This document shows, in pieces, positions 18,422 to 25,496 of a stretch of 64,000 nucleotides of DNA (the first letter of the stretch is position 1; every line of letters starts with the position of its first letter). This DNA comes from Schaalia sp. HMT-172 (lineage in GTDB: Bacteria > Actinomycetota > Actinomycetes > Actinomycetales > Actinomycetaceae). A model generated the notes under the pieces. That model made no database searches and was not told the DNA's origin. It was given only the letters and a program-made list of their open reading frames with translations. The stretch lies in contig NZ_CP130058.1 in the NCBI RefSeq assembly GCF_030644365.1, positions 868,001-932,000 of the forward strand, in the 5' to 3' direction. The translations under genes were made by a program, and so were the position numbers.

Positions 18422-20008
18422 ATGTCTGAGCCAGCGAAGGCTACAGAAAAGAAGAAGACGGGGCCCAAGGCCTCGCACGCGAGCGAAGTGACCAGGCCTG
18501 GTTTCTTCGTCAAGCTGATCCTGATGATGCTGATCGACGCCCTGGGGCTGTACGGCATGTTCACCGCGTACCTGGTGAAGTCGTGGACGGTGCTCGCCGT
18601 CCTGGCCGTCCTGCTTGCTGTCGTGAACTGGGTGTACTTCTCCAAGCGGATGATCCCCGCGAAGTACCTGGTCCCCGGCATGGTCTTCCTGCTGATCTAC
18701 CAGGTGTTCGTCATGGGGTACACGGGTTACGTGTCCTTCACGAACTACGGTCAGGGCCACAACTCGACCAAGGAAGACGCCGTCGCCTCGATCTTGAAGG
18801 CCGCCGAACAGCGCGCCCCCGGCGCCGAAAACCTTCCCGCCGCCATCGTTGAGGACAGCTCGGGTCTGGGCCTGGCAATCGCTGACAGCTCGACCGGCGC
18901 CGTCAAGGTTGGTAACTCCGAGACGCCCCTTCACGAGGTCAACGGCACCGTCTCCGCCGGCATGATCACCGCCGTCGACGGCTACACCGTCCTCAAGCTC
19001 AACGAAGTCCTGCAGCGCCAGACCGAGGTCTTCGCACTTAGTGTCCCGGCCTCGGCAGACCCCAACGATGGTCACTACAAGAGCGAGGACGGCTCGACCG
19101 CCTACCTGGCCAAGTCCCGCTACAGCTACGATCAGGCGGCCGACACGCTGACCGACACGACGACCGGCGTCGTCTACACGGCCGACGGCAAGGTCGGCGC
19201 GTTCGTCGCCCCCGACGGCACCCAGCTCGATCCAGGCTGGCGCGTCTTCGTCGGCTTCGACAACTACATGAACATGTTCGCCCGCGGCGACCTGGCCGGC
19301 CCCTTCCTGAAGGCCCTGCTGTGGTCCTTCATCTTCGCCGCGGCCTCGGTCCTGTCGACCTTCGCGCTCGGCCTGATCCTCGGCCTCGTCTTCGCGGACA
19401 AGCGCATCAAGGGGCGCAAGATCTACCAGTCCCTCATGATCCTGCCCTACGCCTTCCCGGCGTTCCTGGCCACCCTGGTGTGGAAGGGCATGCTCAACAA
19501 GGACTTCGGCTTCATCAACGACGTGGTCCTCGGCGGCGCGCACATTCCGTGGCTGACGGACGGAACGCTGGCGAAGTTCTCGATCCTGGGCGTGAACCTG
19601 TGGCTGGGCTTCCCCTACATGTTCCTCGTCTGCCTGGGCGCCCTGCAGTCCCTGCCGGGCGACGTCGAAGAAGCCGCGAAGATCGACGGCGCCTCCGGCC
19701 TGCGCACCGTGTGGTCCATCAAGCTGCCCCTCGTGCTGCAGTCCACCGTGCCGCTGCTGATCGCCTCCTTCGCGTTCAACTTCAACAACTTCTCGCTCAT
19801 CTACATGTTGACCGGCGGTGGCCCGAACTACCCGGGCATGGATGTCGGCCAGACTGACATCCTGATCTCGATGGTCTACAAGATCGCGATCGAGTCGGGT
19901 TCCCCGAACTACGGCCTGGCCTCGGCCATGTCCATCGTTATCTTCATCGTCGTGGGCGTGATCGCGTGGCTCGGTTTCCGCCAGACGAAGACCCTTGAGG
20001 AGCTGTGA
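18422..20008 (+). CDS. malF: Sugar ABC transporter permease, MalF type
   Basis: A 528-residue permease. After a Lys-rich N-terminus come three to four hydrophobic segments, then a large extracytoplasmic insertion (about residues 110-280), which is the P2-type loop of MalF, and a C-terminal core with the EAA motif EEAAKIDGASGLRTVWSIKL that contacts the ATPase. ATG 18422 is preceded by GGAGGA; the 218-bp gap to malE contains two strong hairpins. The insertion marks it as maltose/maltodextrin type rather than a general CUT1 permease. Confidence 0.92.
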   Translation: MSEPAKATEKKKTGPKASHASEVTRPGFFVKLILMMLIDALGLYGMFTAYLVKSWTVLAVLAVLLAVVNWVYFSKRMIPAKYLVPGMVFLLIYQVFVMGYTGYVSFTNYGQGHNSTKEDAVASILKAAEQRAPGAENLPAAIVEDSSGLGLAIADSSTGAVKVGNSETPLHEVNGTVSAGMITAVDGYTVLKLNEVLQRQTEVFALSVPASADPNDGHYKSEDGSTAYLAKSRYSYDQAADTLTDTTTGVVYTADGKVGAFVAPDGTQLDPGWRVFVGFDNYMNMFARGDLAGPFLKALLWSFIFAAASVLSTFALGLILGLVFADKRIKGRKIYQSLMILPYAFPAFLATLVWKGMLNKDFGFINDVVLGGAHIPWLTDGTLAKFSILGVNLWLGFPYMFLVCLGALQSLPGDVEEAAKIDGASGLRTVWSIKLPLVLQSTVPLLIASFAFNFNNFSLIYMLTGGGPNYPGMDVGQTDILISMVYKIAIESGSPNYGLASAMSIVIFIVVGVIAWLGFRQTKTLEEL

Positions 20009-20904
20009 TGAGTGCTGCAACAGTGAAGAAGAATCGCCAATCCACCCTCAAGGGTGGCCGCTGGTGGAAAGAGGTCGGCTGGCGCCACATCGTCGCCATC
20101 CTGATGATCATCTACTGCCTGGTCCCGCTGCTCTACGTCCTGTCGGTGTCCCTGAACCCCGGCGCGACGCTGACCGGCTCGAACAGCCTCTTCTCGAACG
20201 TGTCCCTCGAGAACTTCATGGCGCTGGGCTCGGGCAAGTATGCCGCCTACTGGTCGTGGGTCGTCAACTCGCTCATCGTGTCCACCGTGACCGCGGTTGG
20301 TACCGTCCTCATGGGCGCAGCAGCGGCCTACGCGTTTAGCCGCTTCCGGTTCAAGGGGCGCCGCGGCACCCTGACCGGCCTGCTGCTCGTTCAGATGTTC
20401 CCGCAGATGCTGGCCTTCGTGGCCCTGTACCTCCTCCTCCTGGGCATCCAGGACATCTTCCCGGTCATGGGCCTGAACTCCAAGCTCGGCCTGATCTGCG
20501 TCTACCTCGGTGGCGCGCTCGGCTCGAACACCTTCCTGCTCTACGGCTTCTTCAACTCGATTCCGCGTTCGCTGGACGAGGCAGCCATGATCGACGGTGC
20601 GACGCACGCCCAGACCTTCTGGACGATCATCATGCCGCTGGTTCGCCCGGTTCTGGCGGTCGTTGGCCTGCTGAGCTTCATCTCCTCGCTCGGTGACTTC
20701 GTGATCGCGAAGGTCGTCCTGCAGGATCAGAGTCAGTTCACGCTGGCGGTCGGCATGTACATGTGGGCTGCCGACGAACGTACCGCCCCGTGGGGCATCT
20801 TCGCGGCGGGCGCCGTCCTCGCGGCCATCCCTGTCATCCTGCTCTTCCAGTACCTGCAGAAGTACATCGTCTCCGGCCTGACCGCCGGCGGCGTCAAGGA
20901 GTAA
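20008..20904 (+). CDS. malG: Sugar ABC transporter permease, MalG type
   Basis: A 298-residue permease with six expected helices and the EAA loop DEAAMIDGATHAQTFWTIIMPL. The ATG shares one base with the malF stop (GTGATG junction) and GAGGAG lies just upstream. It ends with the MalG-type tail (FLQKYIVSGLTAGGVKE-like: QYLQKYIVSGLTAGGVKE). It pairs with MalF to form the membrane channel. Terminated 25 bp later by a shared-stem hairpin. Confidence 0.94.
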   Translation: MSAATVKKNRQSTLKGGRWWKEVGWRHIVAILMIIYCLVPLLYVLSVSLNPGATLTGSNSLFSNVSLENFMALGSGKYAAYWSWVVNSLIVSTVTAVGTVLMGAAAAYAFSRFRFKGRRGTLTGLLLVQMFPQMLAFVALYLLLLGIQDIFPVMGLNSKLGLICVYLGGALGSNTFLLYGFFNSIPRSLDEAAMIDGATHAQTFWTIIMPLVRPVLAVVGLLSFISSLGDFVIAKVVLQDQSQFTLAVGMYMWAADERTAPWGIFAAGAVLAAIPVILLFQYLQKYIVSGLTAGGVKE

Positions 20905-20926
20905 GCCCGCGCCCTCCTGCTGAGTT

Positions 20927-20969
20927 GGCCCCGGCCTCGTCCCCTATCCCCGTGGGACGAGGCCGGGGC
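20927..20969 (+). terminator. Shared-stem terminator after malG
   Basis: GGCCCCGGCCTCGTCCC-type left arm pairs with GGGACGAGGCCGGGGC, followed by CTCTTTCT. One of the best members of the recurring stem family. Confidence 0.75.
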
Positions 20970-21040
20970 TCTTTCTGTGTGGAGCGGGTAGTGTGCGTGG
21001 GGCGGCCAGTTGACGTGCGGGTGTGGATCCGGCATCGAGA

Positions 21041-21141
21041 GCGCGGGCCTTGCGGGCATCTCGGGCGCGGGCGCGGGCGGGGGCCTTGCGGGCATCTCGG
21101 GCGTCGGCATCGCGGGCGCGGGCGTTGCGGGCCTTGCAGGC
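21041..21141. repeat. GGGC-rich imperfect minisatellite
   Basis: GGGCCTTGCGGGCATCTCGG occurs exactly at 21045 and 21081, a 36-bp period. It is followed by a degenerate partial third copy (GCGGGCCTTGCAGG) and runs of GGGCGC. No coding potential is credible in either strand. Confidence 0.6.
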
Positions 21142-21145
21142 TTGG

Positions 21146-21277
21146 TTCCCCAACAATGTCGCACGTAATTCCCATGTAAACCTTTCAAACATTAAAATGT
21201 GGTCGTTGGAATTGCAACGTTTGTGGGCGGTGTTAAAACCTGACCGGGGGGAATTACGTGCGAGATTTGGGTAGGGG
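21146..21277. repeat. AT-rich inverted-repeat element, copy 1 (variant arms)
   Basis: The left arm TCGCACGTAATTCCC (21159-21173) pairs perfectly with GGGAATTACGTGCGA (21249-21263). Between them is the near-palindrome CGTTGGAATTGCAACG. It aligns along about 130 bp with the reverse complement of copy 3, but both arms carry CACGTAATT in place of CATGCAATT, so pairing is kept. Function unknown. Confidence 0.8.
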
Positions 21278-21350
21278 GAGTGGATTTGTTGTTGTAGATA
21301 TGATCTGGGACTCATTCATTGTGGGAGCTTGACGGGTTACCTGGTTCTAT

Positions 21351-21374
21351 GGTTCATTAGTCATGTAATGAACC
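21351..21374. promoter_or_regulatory. Operator of the GntR regulator
   Basis: GGTTCATTA, 6 nt, TAATGAACC is a perfect 9-bp inverted repeat 26 bp before the GntR start. A -35-like TTGACG lies at 21329-21334, so a bound repressor would cover the -10 region. YtrA-type GntR proteins use such palindromes for autorepression. Confidence 0.7.
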
Positions 21375-21399
21375 GCAGAACTTGAAGGGAGGGTTACGA

Positions 21400-21789
21400 A
21401 TGGCACCCACGTTCGTCTCGGGGATCCCGATCTACGTGCAGATCGCCGACGACATCCGCGCGCAGATCCTGCGCGGCGCGCTGCGCGCCGGGGACCAGCT
21501 CACCTCCACCACGGAGTACTCCGCGACCTATCGCATCAACCCGGCCACCGTCGGCAAGGCCTTCGCCATCCTCGTCGATGAGGGCCTGGTTGAGAAGAGG
21601 CGCGGCATCGGCATGTTCGTCGCCGAAGGCGCACAGCACACGCTCGTGGCCGACGGACTCGCATCCTACGTGGAGGAGACCCTGAACCCCGCCGTCGAAG
21701 CGGGCCTGGCCCTGGGCCTCGACATCGACGCCATCATCGACCACGTCCGCGCCTACGGCGCCGACACAACCGCCAAGGACAACTCATGA
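21400..21789 (+). CDS. GntR family regulator, YtrA type
   Basis: A 129-residue regulator. The winged helix covers residues 8-75 (PIYVQIADDIRAQILRGALR, then YRINPATVGKAFAILVDEGLVEKRRGIGMFV). It has only a short C-terminal helix region, as in the YtrA subfamily, which lacks a ligand-binding domain and controls adjacent ABC transporters. ATG 21400 has GGGAGGG 6 nt upstream and a perfect palindromic operator before that. It overlaps the ATPase gene by 4 bp, so regulator, ATPase and permease form one operon. Confidence 0.93.
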   Translation: MAPTFVSGIPIYVQIADDIRAQILRGALRAGDQLTSTTEYSATYRINPATVGKAFAILVDEGLVEKRRGIGMFVAEGAQHTLVADGLASYVEETLNPAVEAGLALGLDIDAIIDHVRAYGADTTAKDNS

Positions 21790-22679
21790 TCACCCTCAAC
21801 TCCATCAGTCACACGTATCCGGGAGAGAGTGAGGCGGCGCTGCGCGATGTGTCCCTCACTCTCGAGGATGCCACCGTCACAGCCCTCGTCGGCCCCAACG
21901 GTTCGGGCAAGACGACCCTCATGCAGATCCTTGGTGGCCTGATGGTCCCCACCTCGGGGAGCATTGCCATCGACGGTAGCCAGGCCAGCGGTGACGACCT
22001 GCTCACCGGCTCGATCATCGCTTCCTCCGCCCGCGACTTCGATAACCTGTCCAGCCAGTCCCTCGTCACCTATGCGCGTCTGCGACCCACCTGGGACGAG
22101 CAGCTTTTCGCCCACTACACCCAGCGCTTCGACCTGACAGTCAACCGCAAGTTTGTGCGCAAGCTCTCCGGCGGGCAGGCAGCCATTTTCTCCGGCTCGA
22201 TCGCCCTGGCGTCGGGCGCGCCCCTCACCCTCCTCGATGAGATCCAGGCGCCCCTGGACGTGCCCACGCGCTATGCGCTCTACGAGGAGATCCTCGCCCT
22301 GGCGGGAGAGGTCATGGAAGGACAGCGAGCACCGCGCCGATTCATCATCTCCTCGCACATGGTGTCCGAACTCGAAAAGGTCGCCGAAGACGTCGTCGTC
22401 TTGAAAAAGAGTGAGCTTCTCGCTCACGAGAGCGTCGACGACTTCACCTGCAGAGTCTGTGCACTGACCGGCCACGCCTCCGATGTTGAGCGCTTCCTCG
22501 CCGCCCACCCGGACCTCGCCCTCATCGCGAGCCGCGAACTCGGCCCCACGCGAGAAATCGTCGTGGACCTGCGCGCTAGCGCCGTCGGAGAAACTGAGCT
22601 AGCAACCCACTCCCTGACCTCTTCGCCCTGTTCCTTCCAGGACGCCTTCGCCTACCTCATCCAGGAGAACGACCAATGA
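21786..22679 (+). CDS. ABC transporter ATPase of GntR-controlled exporter
   Basis: This 297-residue ATPase has Walker A GPNGSGKTT, signature LSGGQAA and Walker B LTLLDEIQAPLD. The residue after DE is Ile where Pro is usual, and the segment after the signature is shortened. The H-loop is IISSHMV. An additional C-terminal region of about 80 residues follows. Such YtrB-like ATPases power exporters or stress-responsive transporters of cell-wall-active compounds. ATGA overlaps on both sides couple it to its neighbours. The substrate is unknown. Confidence 0.9.
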   Translation: MITLNSISHTYPGESEAALRDVSLTLEDATVTALVGPNGSGKTTLMQILGGLMVPTSGSIAIDGSQASGDDLLTGSIIASSARDFDNLSSQSLVTYARLRPTWDEQLFAHYTQRFDLTVNRKFVRKLSGGQAAIFSGSIALASGAPLTLLDEIQAPLDVPTRYALYEEILALAGEVMEGQRAPRRFIISSHMVSELEKVAEDVVVLKKSELLAHESVDDFTCRVCALTGHASDVERFLAAHPDLALIASRELGPTREIVVDLRASAVGETELATHSLTSSPCSFQDAFAYLIQENDQ

Positions 22680-23380
22680 GCACCGCAACCACCGTCTCCC
22701 GCACCCCCAGCGCCTGGCGCCTCGGCATGGTCAGTATCTGGCCTGCAGTCCTTTCCTGCCTCGGCGGCATCGCCGCGCAGTATGCACTCAACGCACTCTT
22801 CGCCATCGTCTTCGGTGCAAGCAGCGATAGGGGCCCGGAGTCCGTCAGTCTGGCAGCCTTTAACGCAGCTTTAGTTGTGGGGATCGTCCTCGTCGTTGCA
22901 GGGGTCAACCAGACGATCTCGTACATGCGCGCAGGGTCGCTGAGCGGAGCACCGCGCCGCACCCTGGCGCTCGCGAGCTACGTCACCTCCGTCGTGTGCA
23001 TTGCCATGGGCAGCATCATCTGGTGGGTGCTCATCCTGGTCCGGCCGTACCTGTTTTTCATGCCGAAAACGGTCTACACCCCCGGCGTCGACACCTGGTT
23101 GCTCGTCGTGGTCTTTTGGATCACCTGTGACGCCGCAGGTCGCCTCGGCGCGAACGTGTTCCGGCGTCGTGGTGGGGGATGGAGAGTCGCCATCGCGTCG
23201 TTCGTGGGCGCCCTTACCGTCGCCGTCCCGGCTGCCTGGCTGCCGCTGACCCTCATTCACAAGGCCGGAGTCACCGGTCCCATGCCCCCGTCCCTCTGGC
23301 TGTTGGGAATCATTCCCCTCGTCGTCGTGATCGCGAACTGGCGCCTGACCCTCACGGGCAGGATCCGCGGCCTCAACTGA
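22676..23380 (+). CDS. ABC transporter membrane subunit of GntR operon
   Basis: A 234-residue protein with about six hydrophobic segments (for example AVLSCLGGIAAQYALNALFA and AALVVGIVLVVAGVNQTISYM) and basic cytosolic loops. No family signature is recognised, but its 4-bp overlap with the ATPase gene and its size make it the membrane half of the exporter. It ends 37 bp before a shared-stem terminator. Confidence 0.8.
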   Translation: MSTATTVSRTPSAWRLGMVSIWPAVLSCLGGIAAQYALNALFAIVFGASSDRGPESVSLAAFNAALVVGIVLVVAGVNQTISYMRAGSLSGAPRRTLALASYVTSVVCIAMGSIIWWVLILVRPYLFFMPKTVYTPGVDTWLLVVVFWITCDAAGRLGANVFRRRGGGWRVAIASFVGALTVAVPAAWLPLTLIHKAGVTGPMPPSLWLLGIIPLVVVIANWRLTLTGRIRGLN

Positions 23381-23417
23381 ACGTCAGTTGGGCTTTGGGC
23401 GCGTGACCCCAGACCCG

Positions 23418-23460
23418 GCCCCGGCCTCGTTCCCTCCCGTTGGAGCGACGAGGCCGGGGC
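23418..23460 (+). terminator. Shared-stem terminator after the GntR-ABC operon
   Basis: GCCCCGGCCTCGT / ACGAGGCCGGGGC is a perfect 13-bp stem followed by TGTTTTA. Confidence 0.75.
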
Positions 23461-23580
23461 TGTTTTATGCATTCGGGCGTGTTGTGGTGGCGCCATGTGA
23501 GTGTCCAGGCGCTGCGAGTTGCTGTGGGGGGATGCTCAGGCGCTACTTGTTGCTGAGTGCGGCACCGTAGTTCTGTGCGC

Positions 23581-23705
23581 GCCCTGCAATTTCGCATGCA
23601 ATTCGATGATGGAATGTTCAATCGTATGCTGAAAATGGCGGAATTTCAACGATATTATTTCATCGCATGAAATAGGTAAAGGGGAATTGCCTGCGACTTT
23701 TGGGG
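23581..23705. repeat. AT-rich inverted-repeat element, copy 2
   Basis: The left arm TTTCGCATGCAATTC (23590-23604) faces GAATTGCCTGCGACTTTTGG (from 23684), with one mismatch in the GCATGC core. The inner part GGAATTTCAACG and the AAAGGGGAATTGC end align with copy 3. The interior is more diverged than in copies 1 and 3. Confidence 0.75.
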
Positions 23706-23837
23706 TGCTGTGCTTGGTGAGCGTGGGTGGTGGCTGTCGGCGCTGTCAGCTCTGTTGGTGCTGGCATGCGCGCATGTGGATAGGTTCGAAGTTGGCGTGC
23801 TCGCACTCGCCGTAGCGGAGCCTGCCCCTCCTGATCC

Positions 23838-23934
23838 GGATAGGTTACGACGATGTGGATAGGTTATTGACATCTGGATAGGTTAATAACCTATCCGGAT
23901 CTGCATAACCTATCCGGATGCTCACAACCTATCC
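23838..23934. repeat. 19-bp-phased GGATAGGTT array, three direct and three inverted
   Basis: GGATAGGTT starts at 23838, 23857 and 23876; its complement AACCTATCC starts at 23888, 23907 and 23926. Spacing is exactly 19 bp within each half, and the two inner copies form a 21-bp perfect palindrome. All six 9-mers are identical while the 10-nt linkers vary. An extra isolated copy lies at 23778. This looks like an iteron or operator array. The glyS promoter begins about 115 bp later. Confidence 0.85.
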
Positions 23935-24050
23935 GCGAGCGCGCCGGGCGAAGAGCGCCGCAGGGCCCCGCCAGAACTCCCGGCGCGCACCTGTGGTGGG
24001 ATCCATGAGCGCGGAGGGGCCCGGAGGCGCCCGAAACAGTAGTTATCGGC

Positions 24051-24056
24051 TAGTAT
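24051..24056 (+). promoter_or_regulatory. Probable glyS -10 box
   Basis: TAGTAT lies 51 bp before the start codon; no good -35 is visible. The transcript would have a short leader with AAGGAG at 24095-24100. Confidence 0.45.
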
Positions 24057-24106
24057 CGATGGCGACACGACAGCCAGTCGTGCCCCAAATACTCAAGGAG
24101 TGACAA

Positions 24107-25495
24107 GTGGCTAAGGGACCCTCCCGCCTCGACAACGTGATCAGCCTGGCCAAGCGCCGCGGCTTCGTCTTCCCCTGCGGTGACATCTACGGTGGCACCC
24201 GCTCTGCGTGGGACTACGGCCCGCTCGGCGTGGAACTGAAGGAAAACATCAAGCGCGCCTGGTGGAACGCCATGGTCCGCCGCCGCGCCGACGTCGTCGG
24301 CTTGGACTCCTCCGTCATCCTCCCGCGCGAAGTGTGGGTCGCCTCCGGCCACCTCAAGGCCTTCACCGACCCGCTCATCGAGTGCCTCAACTGCCACAAG
24401 CGCGCCCGCCAGGATCAGCTCATCGAAGAGCTCGCCGAAAAGAAGGGCGTCGAAGAGTCCTCCCTGAGCAACGCCGACATCGCCTGCCCCAACTGTGGTG
24501 TGCGCGGCCAGTGGACCGAGCCCCGCGCCTTCTCCGGCCTGCTCAAGACCTACCTTGGCCCCGTCGACGACGAGGCCGGCCTGCACTACCTGCGCCCCGA
24601 GACCGCCCAGGGCATCTTCGTCAACTACGCGAACGTCATGAACGCCGCGCGCAAGAAGCCGCCGTTCGGCATCGGCCAGATCGGCAAGTCCTTCCGCAAC
24701 GAGATCACGCCCGGCAACTTCATCTTCCGTACCCGCGAGTTCGAGCAGATGGAACTCGAGTTCTTCTGCAAGCCCGGCACCGATGAGGAATGGCACCAGT
24801 ACTGGATCGACTACCGCAAGGCCTGGTACGTGGACCTCGGCATCGACCCGGAGAACCTGCGCGAGTACGAGCACCCCAAGGAGAAGCTCTCGCACTACTC
24901 CAAGCGCACCGTCGACCTGGAATACCGCTTCGGCTTCCAGGGCAGCGAGTGGGGTGAGCTCGAAGGCATCGCCAACCGCACCGACTACGACCTGACCGTC
25001 CACTCGCAGGCCTCCGGCGCGAAGCTCGACTACTTCGACCCGAACACCAAGGAACGCTGGACCCCCTACGTCATCGAGCCCTCTGCAGGCCTGACCCGTT
25101 CCCTCATGGCCTTCCTCATTGAGGCCTACCACGAGGACGAGGCCCCCAACGCCAAGGGCGGCGTCGACAAGCGCGTCGTGCTCAAGCTGGACCCGCGCCT
25201 GGCCCCCGTCAAGGCCGCCGTCCTGCCCCTGTCCCGCAAGCCCGAACTGACCGGCCCCGCCCAGGAGCTGGCCGACGAGCTGCGCGGTATCTGGAACGTC
25301 GACTACGACGACGCCGGCGCCGTGGGACGGCGCTACCGTCGCCAGGACGAGATCGGCACGCCCTTCTGCATCACCTACGACTTCGACTCGATCGAGGACC
25401 ACGCCGTCACCATCCGCGAGCGTGACACGATGGAGCAGGTGCGCATCCCGCTCGATAAGGTCAAGTCGTACCTGATCGAACGCCTGGGCTGCTGA
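24107..25495 (+). CDS. glyS: Glycyl-tRNA synthetase (homodimeric type)
   Basis: This 462-residue class II synthetase charges tRNA-Gly. Motif 1 region [17 protein letters not shown], zinc pair [13 protein letters not shown] with CPNCG, the [12 protein letters not shown] block, motif 2 [20 protein letters not shown] and motif 3 [14 protein letters not shown] are present, with the anticodon-binding domain from about residue 355. It is the alpha2 enzyme, not the alpha/beta form. GTG 24107 has AAGGAG 6 nt upstream and gives the usual N-terminus. It probably leads an operon with the tRNA-modifying enzyme downstream, which starts after one base. Confidence 0.96.
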   Translation: MAKGPSRLDNVISLAKRRGFVFPCGDIYGGTRSAWDYGPLGVELKENIKRAWWNAMVRRRADVVGLDSSVILPREVWVASGHLKAFTDPLIECLNCHKRARQDQLIEELAEKKGVEESSLSNADIACPNCGVRGQWTEPRAFSGLLKTYLGPVDDEAGLHYLRPETAQGIFVNYANVMNAARKKPPFGIGQIGKSFRNEITPGNFIFRTREFEQMELEFFCKPGTDEEWHQYWIDYRKAWYVDLGIDPENLREYEHPKEKLSHYSKRTVDLEYRFGFQGSEWGELEGIANRTDYDLTVHSQASGAKLDYFDPNTKERWTPYVIEPSAGLTRSLMAFLIEAYHEDEAPNAKGGVDKRVVLKLDPRLAPVKAAVLPLSRKPELTGPAQELADELRGIWNVDYDDAGAVGRRYRRQDEIGTPFCITYDFDSIEDHAVTIRERDTMEQVRIPLDKVKSYLIERLGC

Positions 25496-25496
25496 C

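Larger units (their letters stand above)
20905..21399. other. Intergenic region with minisatellite, inverted-repeat element and operator
   Basis: In order, these 495 bases hold the malG terminator, a GC-rich minisatellite (21041-21141), copy 1 of the AT-rich inverted-repeat element (21146-21277) and the GntR operator (21351-21374). Short open frames over the minisatellite encode only Ala/Arg repeats and are not taken as genes. Confidence 0.6.
23381..24106. other. Long intergenic region with two repeat structures before glyS
   Basis: These 726 bases hold a terminator, inverted-repeat element copy 2 (23581-23705), a lone GGATAGGTT (23778-23786), the phased GGATAGGTT array (23838-23934) and the glyS promoter. 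The 23706-23837 stretch has nothing else I recognise. Confidence 0.6.

Noticed and set aside
18221-20020. Long minus-strand frame opposite malF
   Set aside because: Antisense to a gene with family signatures and an EAA motif; composition is of shadow type.
20944-21315. Small Ala/Arg repeat protein on either strand over the minisatellite
   Set aside because: The open frames exist only because of the GC-rich repeat; they run into the inverted-repeat element and lack ribosome sites.
23838-23934. CRISPR-like array
   Set aside because: Repeat words are 9 bp with 10-nt linkers and half are inverted; no cas gene is near. Better described as a phased operator or iteron array.
23838-23934. Replication origin (oriC)
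   Set aside because: No DnaA-box TTATCCACA cluster, AT-rich unwinding region or dnaA/dnaN nearby, although the iteron-like phasing is suggestive.
23900-24106. T-box riboswitch before glyS
   Set aside because: The probable promoter leaves only about a 45-nt leader and no T-box core sequence is seen.
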